Shown here piece by piece: positions 54,584-64,000 of a stretch of 64,000 nucleotides of DNA. The DNA is taken from positions 1,550,001 to 1,614,000 of the forward strand of contig NC_021921.1 of assembly GCF_000470655.1 (NCBI RefSeq). The letters run 5' to 3'. Source of the stretch: Halorhabdus tiamatea SARL4B (lineage in GTDB: Archaea; Halobacteriota; Halobacteria; Halobacteriales; Haloarculaceae). The position numbers were made by a program, and so were the translations under genes. The notes beneath the pieces were generated by a model. It did no database searches. It had not been told where the DNA came from and was given only the letters and a program-made list of their open reading frames with translations. Each line of letters begins with the position of its first letter. The stretch's first letter is position 1.

Positions 54584-55993
54584 TCAGTCGTCTGCCTCGG
54601 CGTAGGCCTCGCTCTCGCCAGCGTCGTAGTACTCCGCGATGAACTCCTCGTCGATCCGGTTGAGTTCCTCCTCGGGGAGCATCGAGAGCAGGTCCCAGGC
54701 GATGTCCAGCGTCTCCTCGATCGAGCGGGCGGTGTTGTAGCCCTGGTTGACGAACTCGCTCTCGAAGCGGTCGCCGAAGTCCAGATACTTGTTGTCACGC
54801 TCGGAGAGGGCCTCGCGACCGACGATGTTCACCAGGTCACGCAGGTCCTCGGCCTCGGCGTAGGCCGCGTACAGCTGTGACTGGACGTCGCCGTGGTCCT
54901 CGCGGGTCAGTCCCTCGCCGATCCCCTCGTCCATGAGCCGCGACAGCGAGGTCGGGACGTAGATCGGCGGCCGGACGCCCTGGCTGTTGAGGCCACGGTC
55001 GACGTAGATCTGTCCCTCGGTGATGTACCCGGTGAGGTCCGGGATCGGGTGGGTGTCGTCGTCGCTGGGCATCGTGAGGATCGGGATCTGGGTGATCGAC
55101 CCCTCGACGCCCTCGATCCGACCCGCGCGTTCGTAGAGGTTCGCCAGGTCGGTGTACATGTACCCGGGGTAGCCCCGGCGACCCGGGACTTCCTCGCGGG
55201 CGGCCCCGATCTCCCGGAGGGCCTCACAGTAGTTGGTCATGTCCGTCATGATCGTCAGGACGTGATACCCCTTCTCGAAGGCCAGGTACTCCGCGGTGGT
55301 CAGCGCCAGCCGCGGCGTGATCGTCCGCTCGACCGCGGGGTCGTCTGCGAGGTTCATGAAGACGACCGAGCGTTCGAGTGCGCCGGTGCGCTCGAAGTCG
55401 TCCATGAACTCGTTGGCCTCCTCGGCGGTGATCCCCATCGCCGCGAAGATCACGGCGAACTCGCTGTCCTCGTCGTCGTCCTCTTCAGGCACCTCGGCCT
55501 GGCGGGCGATCTGGAGGGCGAGTTCGTTGTGGGGCAGCCCCGACCCGGAGAACAGCGGCAGCTTCTGGCCCCGGACGAGGGTGTTCATGCCGTCGATGGC
55601 GGAGATCCCCGTCTGGATGAACTCCCGGGGGTACTCCCGGGAGAAGGGATTGATCGCCGCGCCGACGATGTCCTGGCGCTCGTCGGGCACGATGTCCGGC
55701 CCGCCGTCGATCGGCCGGCCGGTCCCGTCCAGCACTCGGCCGAGCAGATCCTCGGTGACGGGCATCTTCATCGTCTCGCCGAGGAACCGGACCGAACTGT
55801 CCCGGTCGATCCCCTGCGTGCTCTCGAAGACCTGGATCGCGACGTGATCGCTGGTCGATTCGAGCACCTGCCCGCGGCGGGTGTCGCCGTCGCCGACCTC
55901 GATCTCGACGATCTCGTCGTAGCCGATCGGCTCGTCGGTCTCGACGAACACGAGCGGACCGCTGATCTCGGTGATCGTCTGATACTCTTTCAT
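54584..55993 (-). CDS. atpB: A-type ATP synthase subunit B
   Basis: Non-catalytic, nucleotide-binding head subunit, 469 residues. It lacks the catalytic P-loop and shows [22 protein letters not shown] in its place, which is normal for subunit B. Other landmarks are [15 protein letters not shown] and [23 protein letters not shown]. Its start overlaps the atpA stop. Normally atpD follows directly. Confidence 0.97.
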   Translation of the reverse strand: MKEYQTITEISGPLVFVETDEPIGYDEIVEIEVGDGDTRRGQVLESTSDHVAIQVFESTQGIDRDSSVRFLGETMKMPVTEDLLGRVLDGTGRPIDGGPDIVPDERQDIVGAAINPFSREYPREFIQTGISAIDGMNTLVRGQKLPLFSGSGLPHNELALQIARQAEVPEEDDDEDSEFAVIFAAMGITAEEANEFMDDFERTGALERSVVFMNLADDPAVERTITPRLALTTAEYLAFEKGYHVLTIMTDMTNYCEALREIGAAREEVPGRRGYPGYMYTDLANLYERAGRIEGVEGSITQIPILTMPSDDDTHPIPDLTGYITEGQIYVDRGLNSQGVRPPIYVPTSLSRLMDEGIGEGLTREDHGDVQSQLYAAYAEAEDLRDLVNIVGREALSERDNKYLDFGDRFESEFVNQGYNTARSIEETLDIAWDLLSMLPEEELNRIDEEFIAEYYDAGESEAYAEADD

Positions 55994-57753
55994 TGGTAGG
56001 TCCCCCTGAGTTGCTCCGCGATGTCGTCTTCGAGTTCGGCGACGAAGTCCTCGTATTCGGCGGTCGTGCCGATCCGGTTGAGCCGCGGCGCGGCGTCGAT
56101 GTCCGTGATCTCGTCGACCGGCACGCCCGCGTCCAGCGCGTCGAAGGCCTCGTCGTTGAACGTCTTGATCGCCTGCATCATCCGGTAGGTCTTCGCGGGC
56201 TCACAGTAGGTGTCGACGTCGTGCAGGGCGTTCTGCTGGAGATAGGACTCCCGGATGTACCGGGCGACCTCGAGTGTCAACTGCTGGTCTGCCGGTAGCG
56301 CGTCCTGGCCGACCAGCTGGACGATCTCCTGGAGGTCGCTCTCCTCGTCGAGGACGTCGATGACCCACTGGCGGATCTCGGCCCAGTCGTCGGCGACCTC
56401 AGATTCGAACCACGGATCGAGCTGATCGCGATACAGCGAATAGGACTCGTCCCAGTTGATCGCCGGGAAGTGCCGCCTGTCAGCCAGGTCGGCGTCCAGC
56501 GCCCAGAAGGTCTTGACGATCCGCAGCGTGTTCTGGGTCACCGGCTCCGAGAAGTCACCGCCCGGCGGCGAGACTGCGCCGACCACGGTGACCGATCCCT
56601 CGGTGCCGTTGGCGTTCTGGTAGTAGCCGGCCCGCTCGTAGAACTCGCTGAGGCGAGCCCCGAGATAGGCGGGATACCCCTCCTCCCCGGGCATCTCCTC
56701 GAGTCGCGAGGAGATCTCTCGGAGGGCCTCGGCCCACCGCGAGGTGGAGTCGGCCATCAGCGCGACGTCGTAGCCCATGTCCCGGTAGTACTCGGCCATC
56801 GTGATGCCGGTGTACACCGACGATTCACGCGCCGCGACGGGCATGTTCGACGTGTTGGCGATCAGGCTCGTCCGGCTCATCAGCGGCTTGCCGGTCACCG
56901 GGTCCTCGAGTTCGGGGAAGTCTTCGATGACCTCGGTCATCTCGTTACCACGCTCGCCACACCCGACGTAGACGACGATGTCCGCGTCGGCCCACTTGGC
57001 GAGCTGGTGCTGGGTGACCGTCTTCCCGGAGCCGAAGGGCCCCGGAATCGCGGCCGTCCCACCCTTCGCGACGGGGAAGAGGCCGTCGAGGATACGCTGG
57101 CCCGTTACCAGCGGATCGGTCGGCGTCTCCTTGTCGCCGGCGGGCCGGGCCTGCCGGACCGGCCACTCCTGGCGCATCTGGATCTCCTCGCCGGAGTCGA
57201 GTTCGACGACCGTCTCCTCGACGGTGAAGTTGCCCTTCTTCGCCTCGACGACCTCGCCGCCGTCGGAGTCGGGCGGTACCATCACTTTGTGATCGATGCT
57301 CTCGGTCTCGGGAACGGTCCCGATGATGTCGCCGGCGGTGACTTCGTCACCTTCCGCGACCTCGGGGGTGAACTCCCAGGTCTTCTCCAGATCGATCCCC
57401 GGCGCGTCGACCCCGCGGTCTAAGAACGCCGAGTTCATCCGATCTTCGAGTCCTTCGAGGGGGCGCTGGACACCGTCGTAGATGTTGTCCAGCAGGCCGG
57501 GGCCGAGGTCGACCGATAGCGGTGCGCCCGTACTCTCGACGGGGCCGCCCGGCGCGACGCCGGAGGTCTCCTCGTAGACCTGAATCGTCGTCAGGTCTCC
57601 CTCGATCTCGATGATCTCTCCCATCAGGCCCTCCTCGCCGACGCGAACTACGTCGTTCATCCGGGCCTGCAGGCCCGTCGCCGTGACGACGGGACCGCTC
57701 ACGCTCTCGATGACGCCGTCTTCACGGACGTCGGACGTTGTCGCTTGACTCAT
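55990..57753 (-). CDS. atpA: A-type ATP synthase catalytic subunit A
   Basis: Catalytic subunit of the A1 head. It has 587 residues, so no intein is present. The P-loop is GPFGSGKT (238-245), followed by [15 protein letters not shown]. The archaeal-type non-homologous insert lies before the P-loop (about 115-190). [23 protein letters not shown] is also typical. Three residues' worth of sequence separates it from atpF. Confidence 0.98.
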   Translation of the reverse strand: MSQATTSDVREDGVIESVSGPVVTATGLQARMNDVVRVGEEGLMGEIIEIEGDLTTIQVYEETSGVAPGGPVESTGAPLSVDLGPGLLDNIYDGVQRPLEGLEDRMNSAFLDRGVDAPGIDLEKTWEFTPEVAEGDEVTAGDIIGTVPETESIDHKVMVPPDSDGGEVVEAKKGNFTVEETVVELDSGEEIQMRQEWPVRQARPAGDKETPTDPLVTGQRILDGLFPVAKGGTAAIPGPFGSGKTVTQHQLAKWADADIVVYVGCGERGNEMTEVIEDFPELEDPVTGKPLMSRTSLIANTSNMPVAARESSVYTGITMAEYYRDMGYDVALMADSTSRWAEALREISSRLEEMPGEEGYPAYLGARLSEFYERAGYYQNANGTEGSVTVVGAVSPPGGDFSEPVTQNTLRIVKTFWALDADLADRRHFPAINWDESYSLYRDQLDPWFESEVADDWAEIRQWVIDVLDEESDLQEIVQLVGQDALPADQQLTLEVARYIRESYLQQNALHDVDTYCEPAKTYRMMQAIKTFNDEAFDALDAGVPVDEITDIDAAPRLNRIGTTAEYEDFVAELEDDIAEQLRGTYQ

Positions 57754-57756
57754 ACG

Positions 57757-58080
57757 TTAGTCTTCCTCCATCAGGTCGATACCGACCGCTCGTTTGATCT
57801 GATCGCGCAGTCCACCACTCCCGGCTCCGCCGCCCAGCGTCACCAACACCGGATCGACGCTCGTTTCGAGACGTTCGCGGACGGACCGCGAGAGGACGTC
57901 GATGTCCGGGTCGTGCATCACGATGATGCCGACGTCGTCGTCTTCGAGCATCGAGGTGACTGCCTCCTCGACTTCCCCGGTCTCGGGGTCGTTCGGGATC
58001 GTGGCGAACTTCCGGATGCCAGCGAGTCTGAACCCGGTCGTGAAATCCGCACTGCCGATGACTGCGATCTCTTTGCTCAT
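57757..58080 (-). CDS. atpF: A-type ATP synthase subunit F
   Basis: A 107-residue Rossmann-like stalk subunit: EIAVIGSADFTTGFRLAGIRKFATI at the start and DDDVGIIVMHDPD in the middle. It associates with subunit D. Its start overlaps the end of atpC by four nucleotides. Confidence 0.93.
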   Translation of the reverse strand: MSKEIAVIGSADFTTGFRLAGIRKFATIPNDPETGEVEEAVTSMLEDDDVGIIVMHDPDIDVLSRSVRERLETSVDPVLVTLGGGAGSGGLRDQIKRAVGIDLMEED

Positions 58081-59153
58081 AACATCACCAGCTCCCGCTG
58101 GATCTCCTCGGGCGAGAGCCCGCTCTCGGTCCCGCGGGCGATCGCCCGGATGTTGTCGATCTCCCGTTCCTTCGCGAGGACGTACGAAAGCACGGCCGTA
58201 ATCGACACTGGATACCGATAGGAGAGTCGATCGGCGTACTCGAGCAACGCCGCGTCGATGGCGTGCTCGAAGCCGATCAACTCCTCGGCCGAGTCCAGTG
58301 CGTCGAGTGCCGAGGAAAGATCGTCGCCGTACTGACTGTCCCGGATATGCTCGAGCAACTGCTCTTCGTTCTCGACGAGTTGGCGAACGTCCGTTGCGTC
58401 GAAGAGGTCTCCGCCCTCGATGTAATATTCGGCTGGGTCCATGTCCGCACCGCTGCGGACCAGCCGCAACGCGTTCCGGAGGTTCCGGAAGTCGATCTCC
58501 GCGCGCAGGAACTCGAGGTAGTAGCTGATCGCACTCCCCGTCTCACCAGTCTCTGGAAGTCCCGCGAGCAACTCTTCGTAGAACGTCCGGTCGACCGCGT
58601 TCTCCAGGGGAACCAGCAATTCCGTCTCTTCGAAATCGTCGAAGGCCGCCTCGAGGGGGTCGTGGAAGATCGTCCCCTCAAGCCCCTCGATGACGGCCTC
58701 GATCGACTCCGCGGTCGCCAGCTGGTCGAGTTCGGCCTCGGTAAGTTCGCCTGCCCGGATGAGGTCGGACTCGATGGCCTCGGCGTCCGCCCCGGAGTAG
58801 ATGCCCCGGAGCACCGTCTTGACGTTCCAGGCGTCGAACTTCCGGAGGTACCTGGCGACGTAATCGTACAGTCGCCCTTCCGACCACGACAGCAGGTCCT
58901 CGAAGTGTTTTGCCATGTTCCGGGTCAGCGCGTACTCGATGAGGTCGACGCCGGAATGGCGCGAGCCCAGCGCGTTCATCTCGCGCTCGTACTCGCTTTC
59001 CTCCATGAACCGGGCTATCTCGCCGGTCCCCATCCGGACCAGCTTGCGGTAGTCGTCCTCGTCGAATAGCGAGGCCCGACGGGAGCGAACTCGAGCGACC
59101 ACGTACTCGTAGTTGCTCTGTTCGCCGCCTCGATTCCTCGTGCGTGGACTCAT
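58077..59153 (-). CDS. atpC: A-type ATP synthase subunit C
   Basis: Couples the central stalk to the membrane c-ring (the V-type subunit d equivalent). It has 358 residues and is nearly all helical, with YEYVVARVRSRRASLFDEDDYRKLVRMGTGEIARFMEE near the N-terminus and ITAVLSYVLAKEREIDNIRAIARG at the C-terminus. It overlaps atpE and atpF by four nucleotides each. Confidence 0.95.
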   Translation of the reverse strand: MSPRTRNRGGEQSNYEYVVARVRSRRASLFDEDDYRKLVRMGTGEIARFMEESEYEREMNALGSRHSGVDLIEYALTRNMAKHFEDLLSWSEGRLYDYVARYLRKFDAWNVKTVLRGIYSGADAEAIESDLIRAGELTEAELDQLATAESIEAVIEGLEGTIFHDPLEAAFDDFEETELLVPLENAVDRTFYEELLAGLPETGETGSAISYYLEFLRAEIDFRNLRNALRLVRSGADMDPAEYYIEGGDLFDATDVRQLVENEEQLLEHIRDSQYGDDLSSALDALDSAEELIGFEHAIDAALLEYADRLSYRYPVSITAVLSYVLAKEREIDNIRAIARGTESGLSPEEIQRELVML

Positions 59154-59776
59154 TGCTCAGTGGTTCCGGTGTCGTCCTCAGGGACGTCGCCGTCGAGAGC
59201 TTCGACGTCTTCGAAGAGCCGCTCGCTGATCGAGCGGATTTCGTCCTCCCAGACGCCCTCGAGGATCGAATCGAACGTGTTGTTCACGCGGACGCGCGAC
59301 GCGCTGCTCTCGACGACGACGCCGCCGAGACAGTCCCGCTCGCCGGCCAGGGTGGCGTCGTAGTCTGCGACGATCTCCTCGAGCAACGCGGCGTCTTCGG
59401 CACGCCCGTAGACGTCGACCGCTCCCTCGAACTCCTCGAGAGCGGACTCAAGCAGGTCCCGAGTCAACTCTTCGCGTCGCTCGCCGTCGAGGTTCGCGAG
59501 CTCCGATTCGACGCGTTCTCGAACCGTCTCGAGCACTTCCCGACGTGCCTCGAGGCGCTCCTGTTTGGCCTCTAGTTCGGCACTCGAGATCCGTCGCTCG
59601 CGCTCCTGGGCGATCTGCCGGTCGACCTCTCGCTCGCGTTCGGTTTTGATCTCCTCGGCGTCGCTCTCGGCGTCGGCGACGATCTCCTCGGCGTCGCTCT
59701 CGGCGGCCTGGGTGATCTCCTCGGCCTGCTCGCGGGCTTGCGCTTTGATGTCTTCGACGACCACTTCGAGGCTCAT
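59150..59776 (-). CDS. atpE: A-type ATP synthase subunit E
   Basis: Peripheral-stalk subunit, 208 residues. The N-terminal half is a long Glu/Ala-rich coiled coil that would pair with AtpH. The C-terminal half is globular and binds the head, containing LGGVVVESSASRVRVNNTFDSILE. It overlaps atpC by four nucleotides. Confidence 0.93.
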   Translation of the reverse strand: MSLEVVVEDIKAQAREQAEEITQAAESDAEEIVADAESDAEEIKTEREREVDRQIAQERERRISSAELEAKQERLEARREVLETVRERVESELANLDGERREELTRDLLESALEEFEGAVDVYGRAEDAALLEEIVADYDATLAGERDCLGGVVVESSASRVRVNNTFDSILEGVWEDEIRSISERLFEDVEALDGDVPEDDTGTTEQ

Positions 59777-59794
59777 TGTGGTTCGCCCTCGATG

Positions 59795-60040
59795 TTAGAC
59801 CAGGAAAATTGTCACGAGGACCAGAATCACCAGCGTCTCGGGGATGACAGTCAGGATCAGTCCCTGAACGAACAGGCTTTCGTCCTCCGCGATGGCCCCC
59901 ATTGCGGCCGAACCGATTCCACGTTCGGCGTACCCCGAGCCGAGTGCCGCCAGCCCGACGGCGAGGGCAGCGAACGCGGTCGGTCCGAAGGCTGTACTAG
60001 TGCCGTCCTGCAGTACGACGGTTGCGAGTTCTGGTATCAT
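59795..60040 (-). CDS. atpK: A-type ATP synthase membrane rotor subunit (c subunit)
   Basis: An 81-residue proteolipid that forms the ion-driven rotor ring. Two helices are visible, with GLAALGSGYAERGIGSAAMGAIAEDESLFVQGLIL between and around them. The ion-binding carboxylate is E68 in TVIPETLVILVLV. There is no duplicated hairpin, so it is the simple two-helix form. A 215-bp gap to atpI carries a separate possible promoter. Confidence 0.95.
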   Translation of the reverse strand: MIPELATVVLQDGTSTAFGPTAFAALAVGLAALGSGYAERGIGSAAMGAIAEDESLFVQGLILTVIPETLVILVLVTIFLV

Positions 60041-60255
60041 GGTTGAATCTGTCCTGCGGTGTGCAGGGACGTCGGTTTCGAACGTTGTTGATTCGGTAGA
60101 GGTCGGTCATAAAGCTTCTCAAAATGCCACGCGCTCCCATGCTTTGCCGGTTCTACGACTTGAGCCGTTGGGCTTCTCTTCGAGTGCCGCCAAAATGTGC
60201 CAGTTTCGTGCCGCGATCCACCGATCTCAACGATAGCGAGGCGACTGCCTCCCCG
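60041..60255 (-). promoter_or_regulatory. Gap between atpI and atpK with possible internal promoter
   Basis: 215 bp without a clear gene inside an otherwise tightly packed operon. On the minus strand AGCTTTATGACC (about 60105-60116) is TATA-like and would start a transcript with a leader of roughly 45 nt before atpK. An extra promoter would fit the need for many c subunits per enzyme. Confidence 0.35.
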
Positions 60256-62493
60256 TTACTCTTCGGCGGTGTACTCGCGCTCGTGACCGAAGGGGTGATA
60301 GGGCTTGCCGTTGCCCTCGTAGAACTTCCCGAAGAACTCGACGTACTCGAGACGAACGGCCTGGAGGCCGGCACTGGTCACGCCGAGAACGAGCACCACC
60401 ACGTGGCCGATGACCAGAATCGCGAACCCGCCGACCAGCCCGGCGATCCCGGAGTGGAGTAATCCGCCCATCTCGACTGCCGTCACCTCGTGGCCGTGGG
60501 CCATCTCGCCGACTTCCGGCATGTGCGTGATCCCGAAGTGCCAGACCTCGTGTTCGCCTGTGCCGGTGATGTACCAGCCAAAGACCAGGGCGTTGACAAC
60601 GAACGCCAGTCCGGCCTTCGCGAGCAGGACCGCCGCCAGCCGGGCGTACGACAGGACGTTGACTAGCACGTCGAGGAACTCGACGATCTCGACCGGGTCG
60701 GCGATCGCGAGCATCACGAACCCGATCGCGAACACGGCCATGCCGGCGAGCCCGACTTCGGTCGGCAGTCCGTTGAAACCGAGTTCGAGGACGACGGCTC
60801 CCTCGGCGATCGCTTCCCCGGTCGCCGGGTTGGTCATCCCCGGCGAGGCGAACAACTCGAAGATGAAATCGGGTTTCATCCCGGCGGCGGCCTTGCTGAA
60901 GATCGCCGCCCAGATCCCGAACATCATCGCGAGCCACGAGCCGTTCTCGAAGGTCGCCTCCCGGAGGCCGTGGGTGAGATCGTCGACGAACCCGATGGCG
61001 TAGCCCATCGTGAGGTGGACGAACCCGACCAGCAGGCTCACCACGAGCCAGAACAGGGCGTACTGGCTGTAGGCCGGCTGGAGTCCCTTGTGGACGGGCG
61101 GGCCGCCCATGCCGAGGGCCCCTTCCCAGAACAGACTCGTGATCTGATGGGTCCCGAAGACTTCGCCGTAGAGGAACCCGAACAACATCGTGAACAGCCC
61201 CGCCCAGATGGCGATTCCGCCCATGCTGCGAAGACCGCCGGGCTCGTTGCGTCGGTAGATTACCGCGCCGATCGCGAGATACAACAGCCCGTAGCCGAAG
61301 TCACCGATCATCAGCCCGAAGAAGGCCGGGAACGTCAACAGGAGCACGACCGTCGGGTCGAGTTCGTCGTAGTTCGGCACGCCGACGGCCGTCACGAACG
61401 CCTCGAAGGGCTGGGCGAACGTCGGGTTGTCCTGGACGATCGGCGGGCTGTCGTTGCCGAAGGCCAGGCTCCCGCCGTCGGTGGCGACGGCCTGCTCTCC
61501 CTCCTCGTCCGCCGTCGGGCCGTCGCCGCCACCGACCTGCTCGCGGTTGGTCGGATGGCCCTCTTCGTCGTAGTCGGCGCGTTCGAGTTCGTCGACGTCG
61601 ACGTGCTCGCCGACAGCGTCTCTGAGCGCACTCTCGAAGCGGTCGAACTCCTCGGTTGGGATCCACCCTTCGGCGACGAAGGCGTTGCGCGTCGTCGCGA
61701 ACGTCAACGGGGCCTCCCGCTTTTGAACCTCGATGGAGAGTTTCTCCTCGGCGGCCAACAGGAAGCCCGCGACGTCGAGTTTCAACTCCTCGAGTTCGTT
61801 CTCGACCGTCGAGAGCCGCGACTCGAGTTGTTGGCGGCGGTGTCTGAGTTCTTCGAGGTACGACGTGGGATCGCCTTCGCCTTCGGGAACGTCGACGGCC
61901 GCGAAGTCTGCCCCGACGAGGGCATCTTCGATGGCCTCGTCGTCGGCTGGGTAGGCGTAGGCTGCGAGCGCGGACCCCTCGACGAACACGTCGGCCTCGT
62001 CGAAGGCCTCGGCGGCCTCGAGTGTCTCCCGGACTGCGTCGGGATCGCCGTTCCCGACGGCGACCGACAGCGAATCGTAGCCGGAAAGCAGGTCCAGGTC
62101 GATCCCGAGCTCGACGAAGAACTCCATGCGCTCGATCTCCTCGGCGGCGTCGCGGAGGTCACTCCCGAGCGCGTCGCGCCGGTCGTCGAGTTCGTTGACC
62201 TCCTGGCGAATCTCCTCGAGTTCGTCTTCGAGGGCTTCGTCGGTGACCAGGCGGGTCGGCCCCGCGTCTTCGGGCGTCACGCCGAGGGTCGACTGGAGTG
62301 CGCGGACGGTCACCAGTTTGTCGGAGGCGTCGTCGGCTCCCTCGATGGGGTTGCCCGGATCGAACGCCTCGAAGGACCCGTCGTACTCGGTGATGTGCAG
62401 GATATCGAGGTCGTGGACAGCTTCGATGACGTCGGTCAGGACCGTTTTCGAGCCGGTCACCGAGACCCGGCTCATCCGCTCAGGTCTGAGCAT
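60256..62493 (-). CDS. atpI: A-type ATP synthase subunit I (membrane stator a subunit)
   Basis: Membrane stator that carries the ion half-channels, 745 residues. The N-terminal half is cytoplasmic with coiled coils and binds the peripheral stalks. The C-terminal half has about seven or eight helices. The key Arg region is in FLDVLVNVLSYARLAAVLLAKAGLAF. The start at 62493 (MLRPERMSRVSVTG) overlaps atpH by 14 bp; a second ATG at 62475 is an alternative. It carries a long acidic insert near the middle. Confidence 0.95.
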   Translation of the reverse strand: MLRPERMSRVSVTGSKTVLTDVIEAVHDLDILHITEYDGSFEAFDPGNPIEGADDASDKLVTVRALQSTLGVTPEDAGPTRLVTDEALEDELEEIRQEVNELDDRRDALGSDLRDAAEEIERMEFFVELGIDLDLLSGYDSLSVAVGNGDPDAVRETLEAAEAFDEADVFVEGSALAAYAYPADDEAIEDALVGADFAAVDVPEGEGDPTSYLEELRHRRQQLESRLSTVENELEELKLDVAGFLLAAEEKLSIEVQKREAPLTFATTRNAFVAEGWIPTEEFDRFESALRDAVGEHVDVDELERADYDEEGHPTNREQVGGGDGPTADEEGEQAVATDGGSLAFGNDSPPIVQDNPTFAQPFEAFVTAVGVPNYDELDPTVVLLLTFPAFFGLMIGDFGYGLLYLAIGAVIYRRNEPGGLRSMGGIAIWAGLFTMLFGFLYGEVFGTHQITSLFWEGALGMGGPPVHKGLQPAYSQYALFWLVVSLLVGFVHLTMGYAIGFVDDLTHGLREATFENGSWLAMMFGIWAAIFSKAAAGMKPDFIFELFASPGMTNPATGEAIAEGAVVLELGFNGLPTEVGLAGMAVFAIGFVMLAIADPVEIVEFLDVLVNVLSYARLAAVLLAKAGLAFVVNALVFGWYITGTGEHEVWHFGITHMPEVGEMAHGHEVTAVEMGGLLHSGIAGLVGGFAILVIGHVVVLVLGVTSAGLQAVRLEYVEFFGKFYEGNGKPYHPFGHEREYTAEE

Positions 62494-62812
62494 GTACCGC
62501 CTCCTCGAACGCCTCGATGACGTCTTCGACGACGTCGTCGCTTCGCCGATCGGCCGCTGCCGTCAACCGTTCGCGGCGCTCACGACCCGCTTCGAGTATC
62601 TCTTCTCGTTTCTCTTCGATCTCCGCGCGCGCCTCGGCGAGCCGCTGCTCGGCGAGTTCCTCGGCGTCTTCGTGGGCTTGCTCGCGGATCTCCTCGGCCC
62701 GCTCGCGTGCCTCCTCGAGGCGCTGCGTTCGTTCCTCTTCGGCCGTGGCGACGATCTCTTCCGCCTCCCGCTCGGCCTCCTTGATCTGGTCGAGAACCTC
62801 GGGCCTGGGCAT
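62480..62812 (-). CDS. atpH: A-type ATP synthase subunit H
   Basis: Peripheral-stalk coiled-coil subunit, 110 residues, very rich in Glu, Ala and Arg with heptad-like spacing (AEREAEEIVATAEEERTQRLEEARERAEEIREQA). It pairs with AtpE. It is the first gene of the ATP synthase operon. Confidence 0.9.
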   Translation of the reverse strand: MPRPEVLDQIKEAEREAEEIVATAEEERTQRLEEARERAEEIREQAHEDAEELAEQRLAEARAEIEEKREEILEAGRERRERLTAAADRRSDDVVEDVIEAFEEAVHAQT

Positions 62813-62835
62813 TTGTCAATCGTGACTTGCGAGAG

Positions 62836-62849
62836 CGCCTATATGGGCG
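62836..62849 (-). promoter_or_regulatory. Promoter of the ATP synthase operon
   Basis: CCCATATAGGCG on the minus strand is centred about 30 nt before the atpH ATG, giving a near-leaderless transcript. The rest of 62813-62959 is the divergent region to the methyltransferase; I see no gene in it. Confidence 0.55.
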
Positions 62850-62959
62850 TTGCGAAGTACTCACGCACTTTCGGCAATCGCTGCCCACTCCTCACGGGCC
62901 GGGAGCGCTCTCCGCCGCGATCCTGGGAGTTATGCCGACCAAGGCCCAATCCGGGTCAA

Positions 62960-63577
62960 ATGGGCATCCTGGAAGACAAGTCGCGTGCACGGCTGTTTTA
63001 TAAGTACCTCTCGCGGGTCTACGACCGCGTCAACCCGTTCATCTGGAACGAGCGGATGCGTACCGACGCGCTCGACCTCCTCGACATCGACGCCGACGAT
63101 CGCGTCCTCGATGTCGGGTGTGGCACGGGGTTCGGCACCGAGGGCATCCTCGAACACACCGACGAGGTCTACGGGCTCGATCAGAGCCCCCACCAACTCG
63201 GGAAGGCCAGAGAGAAACTCGGTGATGACCCTGTCCAGTTCTGTCTGGGCGACGCCGAGCGCCTGCCGTTCGAATCCGACAGTTTCGACGTGGTCTGGTC
63301 GTCGGGTTCCATCGAGTACTGGCCGAACCCGGTCGACGCGCTCGAGGAGTGTCGGCGGGTCGCCCGCCCCGGCGGCCACGTCCTCGTCGTCGGCCCGAAC
63401 TACCCTCGCTCCTCGATCTTCCAGAAACTCGCAGACGCTATCATGCTGTTCTACGACGAGGACGACGCCGATCGGATGTTCGCGGCGGCCGGCTTCGAGG
63501 ACGTCGAACACGTCACGATGGGGCCGGGCTACAACCCCGAGATCGCGATCACGACCGTCGCGCGCGTGCCGGCCTGA
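62960..63577 (+). CDS. SAM-dependent methyltransferase (quinone-biosynthesis-like)
   Basis: A 205-residue class I methyltransferase. Motif I is VLDVGCGTGFG (49-59), with the acidic post-I residue in YGLDQSP and SFDVVWSSGSIEYW as motif II. The N-terminus GILEDKSRARLFYKYLSRVYDRVNPFIWN resembles MPBQ/MSBQ and menaquinone-type methyltransferases, so a respiratory quinone step is possible. The start is ATG 62960. It is divergent from the ATP synthase operon. Confidence 0.82.
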   Translation: MGILEDKSRARLFYKYLSRVYDRVNPFIWNERMRTDALDLLDIDADDRVLDVGCGTGFGTEGILEHTDEVYGLDQSPHQLGKAREKLGDDPVQFCLGDAERLPFESDSFDVVWSSGSIEYWPNPVDALEECRRVARPGGHVLVVGPNYPRSSIFQKLADAIMLFYDEDDADRMFAAAGFEDVEHVTMGPGYNPEIAITTVARVPA

Positions 63578-63583
63578 TCTCCC

Positions 63584-64000
63584 CTACGTCGCGGTCGTCT
63601 CGATTCTCGCGAGGACGTCGTCGCCTTCAGTGACCGTCACTGTCACTGTCTCCCCGTTCGCGATCAGTGGGTCGTTCGTGCTCGCGAGTTCGAGCGTCGC
63701 GGTCTCGCCGGCGGTCCAGTCGCCCGCTGTCCTGCTGTTGAACGGCCCAGTCGGCCCACTCGCGAATCCCGTCGCGGCGAAGAACGGCACCGGCGGCTGG
63801 TGATCGAGCGATTTGCCGTCGACCGCTATCGTGACGTCCAGTGCCCCGATGTCGATCGATCCGCCGCCCTCGTGGGTGACCGAAACGCGATCAGTGCCCG
63901 CGTCGGCACTCGCCGAGAGCCGGACGACCGTCCCGCGATCCGGTGGGGCACTCCCGAGAACCATCGTCCCGACGGTCGCGGCAAGCACGACTGTCAGTGC
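63584..64000 (-). CDS. Archaeal type IV pilin-like protein, partial
   Basis: C-terminal 138 residues of a protein whose start lies off the right edge. The first visible residues ALTVVLAATVGTMVLG are the hydrophobic helix of a type IV pilin or archaellin-like N-domain. The rest is a beta-rich extracellular domain (TVVRLSASADAGTDRVSVTHEGGGSIDIGALDVTI). It would be processed by a prepilin peptidase. Only one pilin gene is seen. Confidence 0.75.
   Translation of the reverse strand, partial: ALTVVLAATVGTMVLGSAPPDRGTVVRLSASADAGTDRVSVTHEGGGSIDIGALDVTIAVDGKSLDHQPPVPFFAATGFASGPTGPFNSRTAGDWTAGETATLELASTNDPLIANGETVTVTVTEGDDVLARIETTAT

Noticed and set aside
56395-56420. tRNA T-arm-like GATTCGAACC
   Set aside because: It lies inside atpA and no acceptor, D or anticodon arm surrounds it. 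No tRNA was found elsewhere by eye.

Overview
The window is chromosomal DNA from an extremely halophilic archaeon (class Halobacteria). The evidence is high GC with strongly acidic deduced proteins, TATA-type promoters with leaderless or near-leaderless starts, an archaeal A-type ATP synthase operon, a bat-type HTH regulator, a Brp/Blh retinal-forming enzyme and a complete haloarchaeal type I-B CRISPR-Cas locus. A cytoplasmic GH10 xylanase and a rich set of glycolysis and glycerol genes suggest a sugar- and glycerol-using genus such as Halorhabdus; that genus call is inference.

1-18 kb holds central carbon metabolism: a cut-off pyruvate/2-oxoacid:ferredoxin oxidoreductase gamma subunit, a HAD phosphatase, a GH10 xylanase, a PEBP-like protein, pyruvate kinase with an extra C-terminal PEP-swivel domain, a ROK sugar kinase, a Cdc6-like AAA protein, then the glycerol block (membrane protein and glpK on the minus strand, glpABC divergent on the plus strand) and PEP carboxylase. 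18-31 kb is mixed: a bat-type regulator, a seven-bladed FG-GAP lipoprotein, a Zn/Cd-type P1B ATPase, a PAS histidine kinase, thiE, a DUF123 protein, feoA-feoB plus a small eight-cysteine protein behind a metal-repressor-like operator, a rhomboid protease, a DEDD exonuclease and an RHH/PIN toxin-antitoxin pair with tandem operator repeats.

31.3-45.3 kb is a complete type I-B operon (cas6-cas8b-cas7-cas5-cas3-cas4-cas1-cas2), a leader, and a CRISPR array that I count by eye as 71 identical full repeats, a last repeat cut exactly at the expected Cas6 site, and one further decayed repeat beyond the end. 45.4-50 kb carries small regulators and zinc-finger proteins, a UvrD-like helicase and an Rnl3-type RNA ligase.

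50-63 kb is the ATP synthase region. atpH-I-K-E-C-F-A-B run on the minus strand. atpD is separated from atpB by about 3.9 kb holding an ABC exporter on the opposite strand, a two-helix membrane protein, the Brp/Blh enzyme and an inverted pair of 120-nt structured repeats. The two repeat copies differ in sequence in their inner stems, but both keep base pairing, which is the least expected signal in the window. The window ends with a menaquinone-type methyltransferase and a cut-off archaeal pilin.

I saw no rRNA or tRNA gene, no transposase and no origin of replication.
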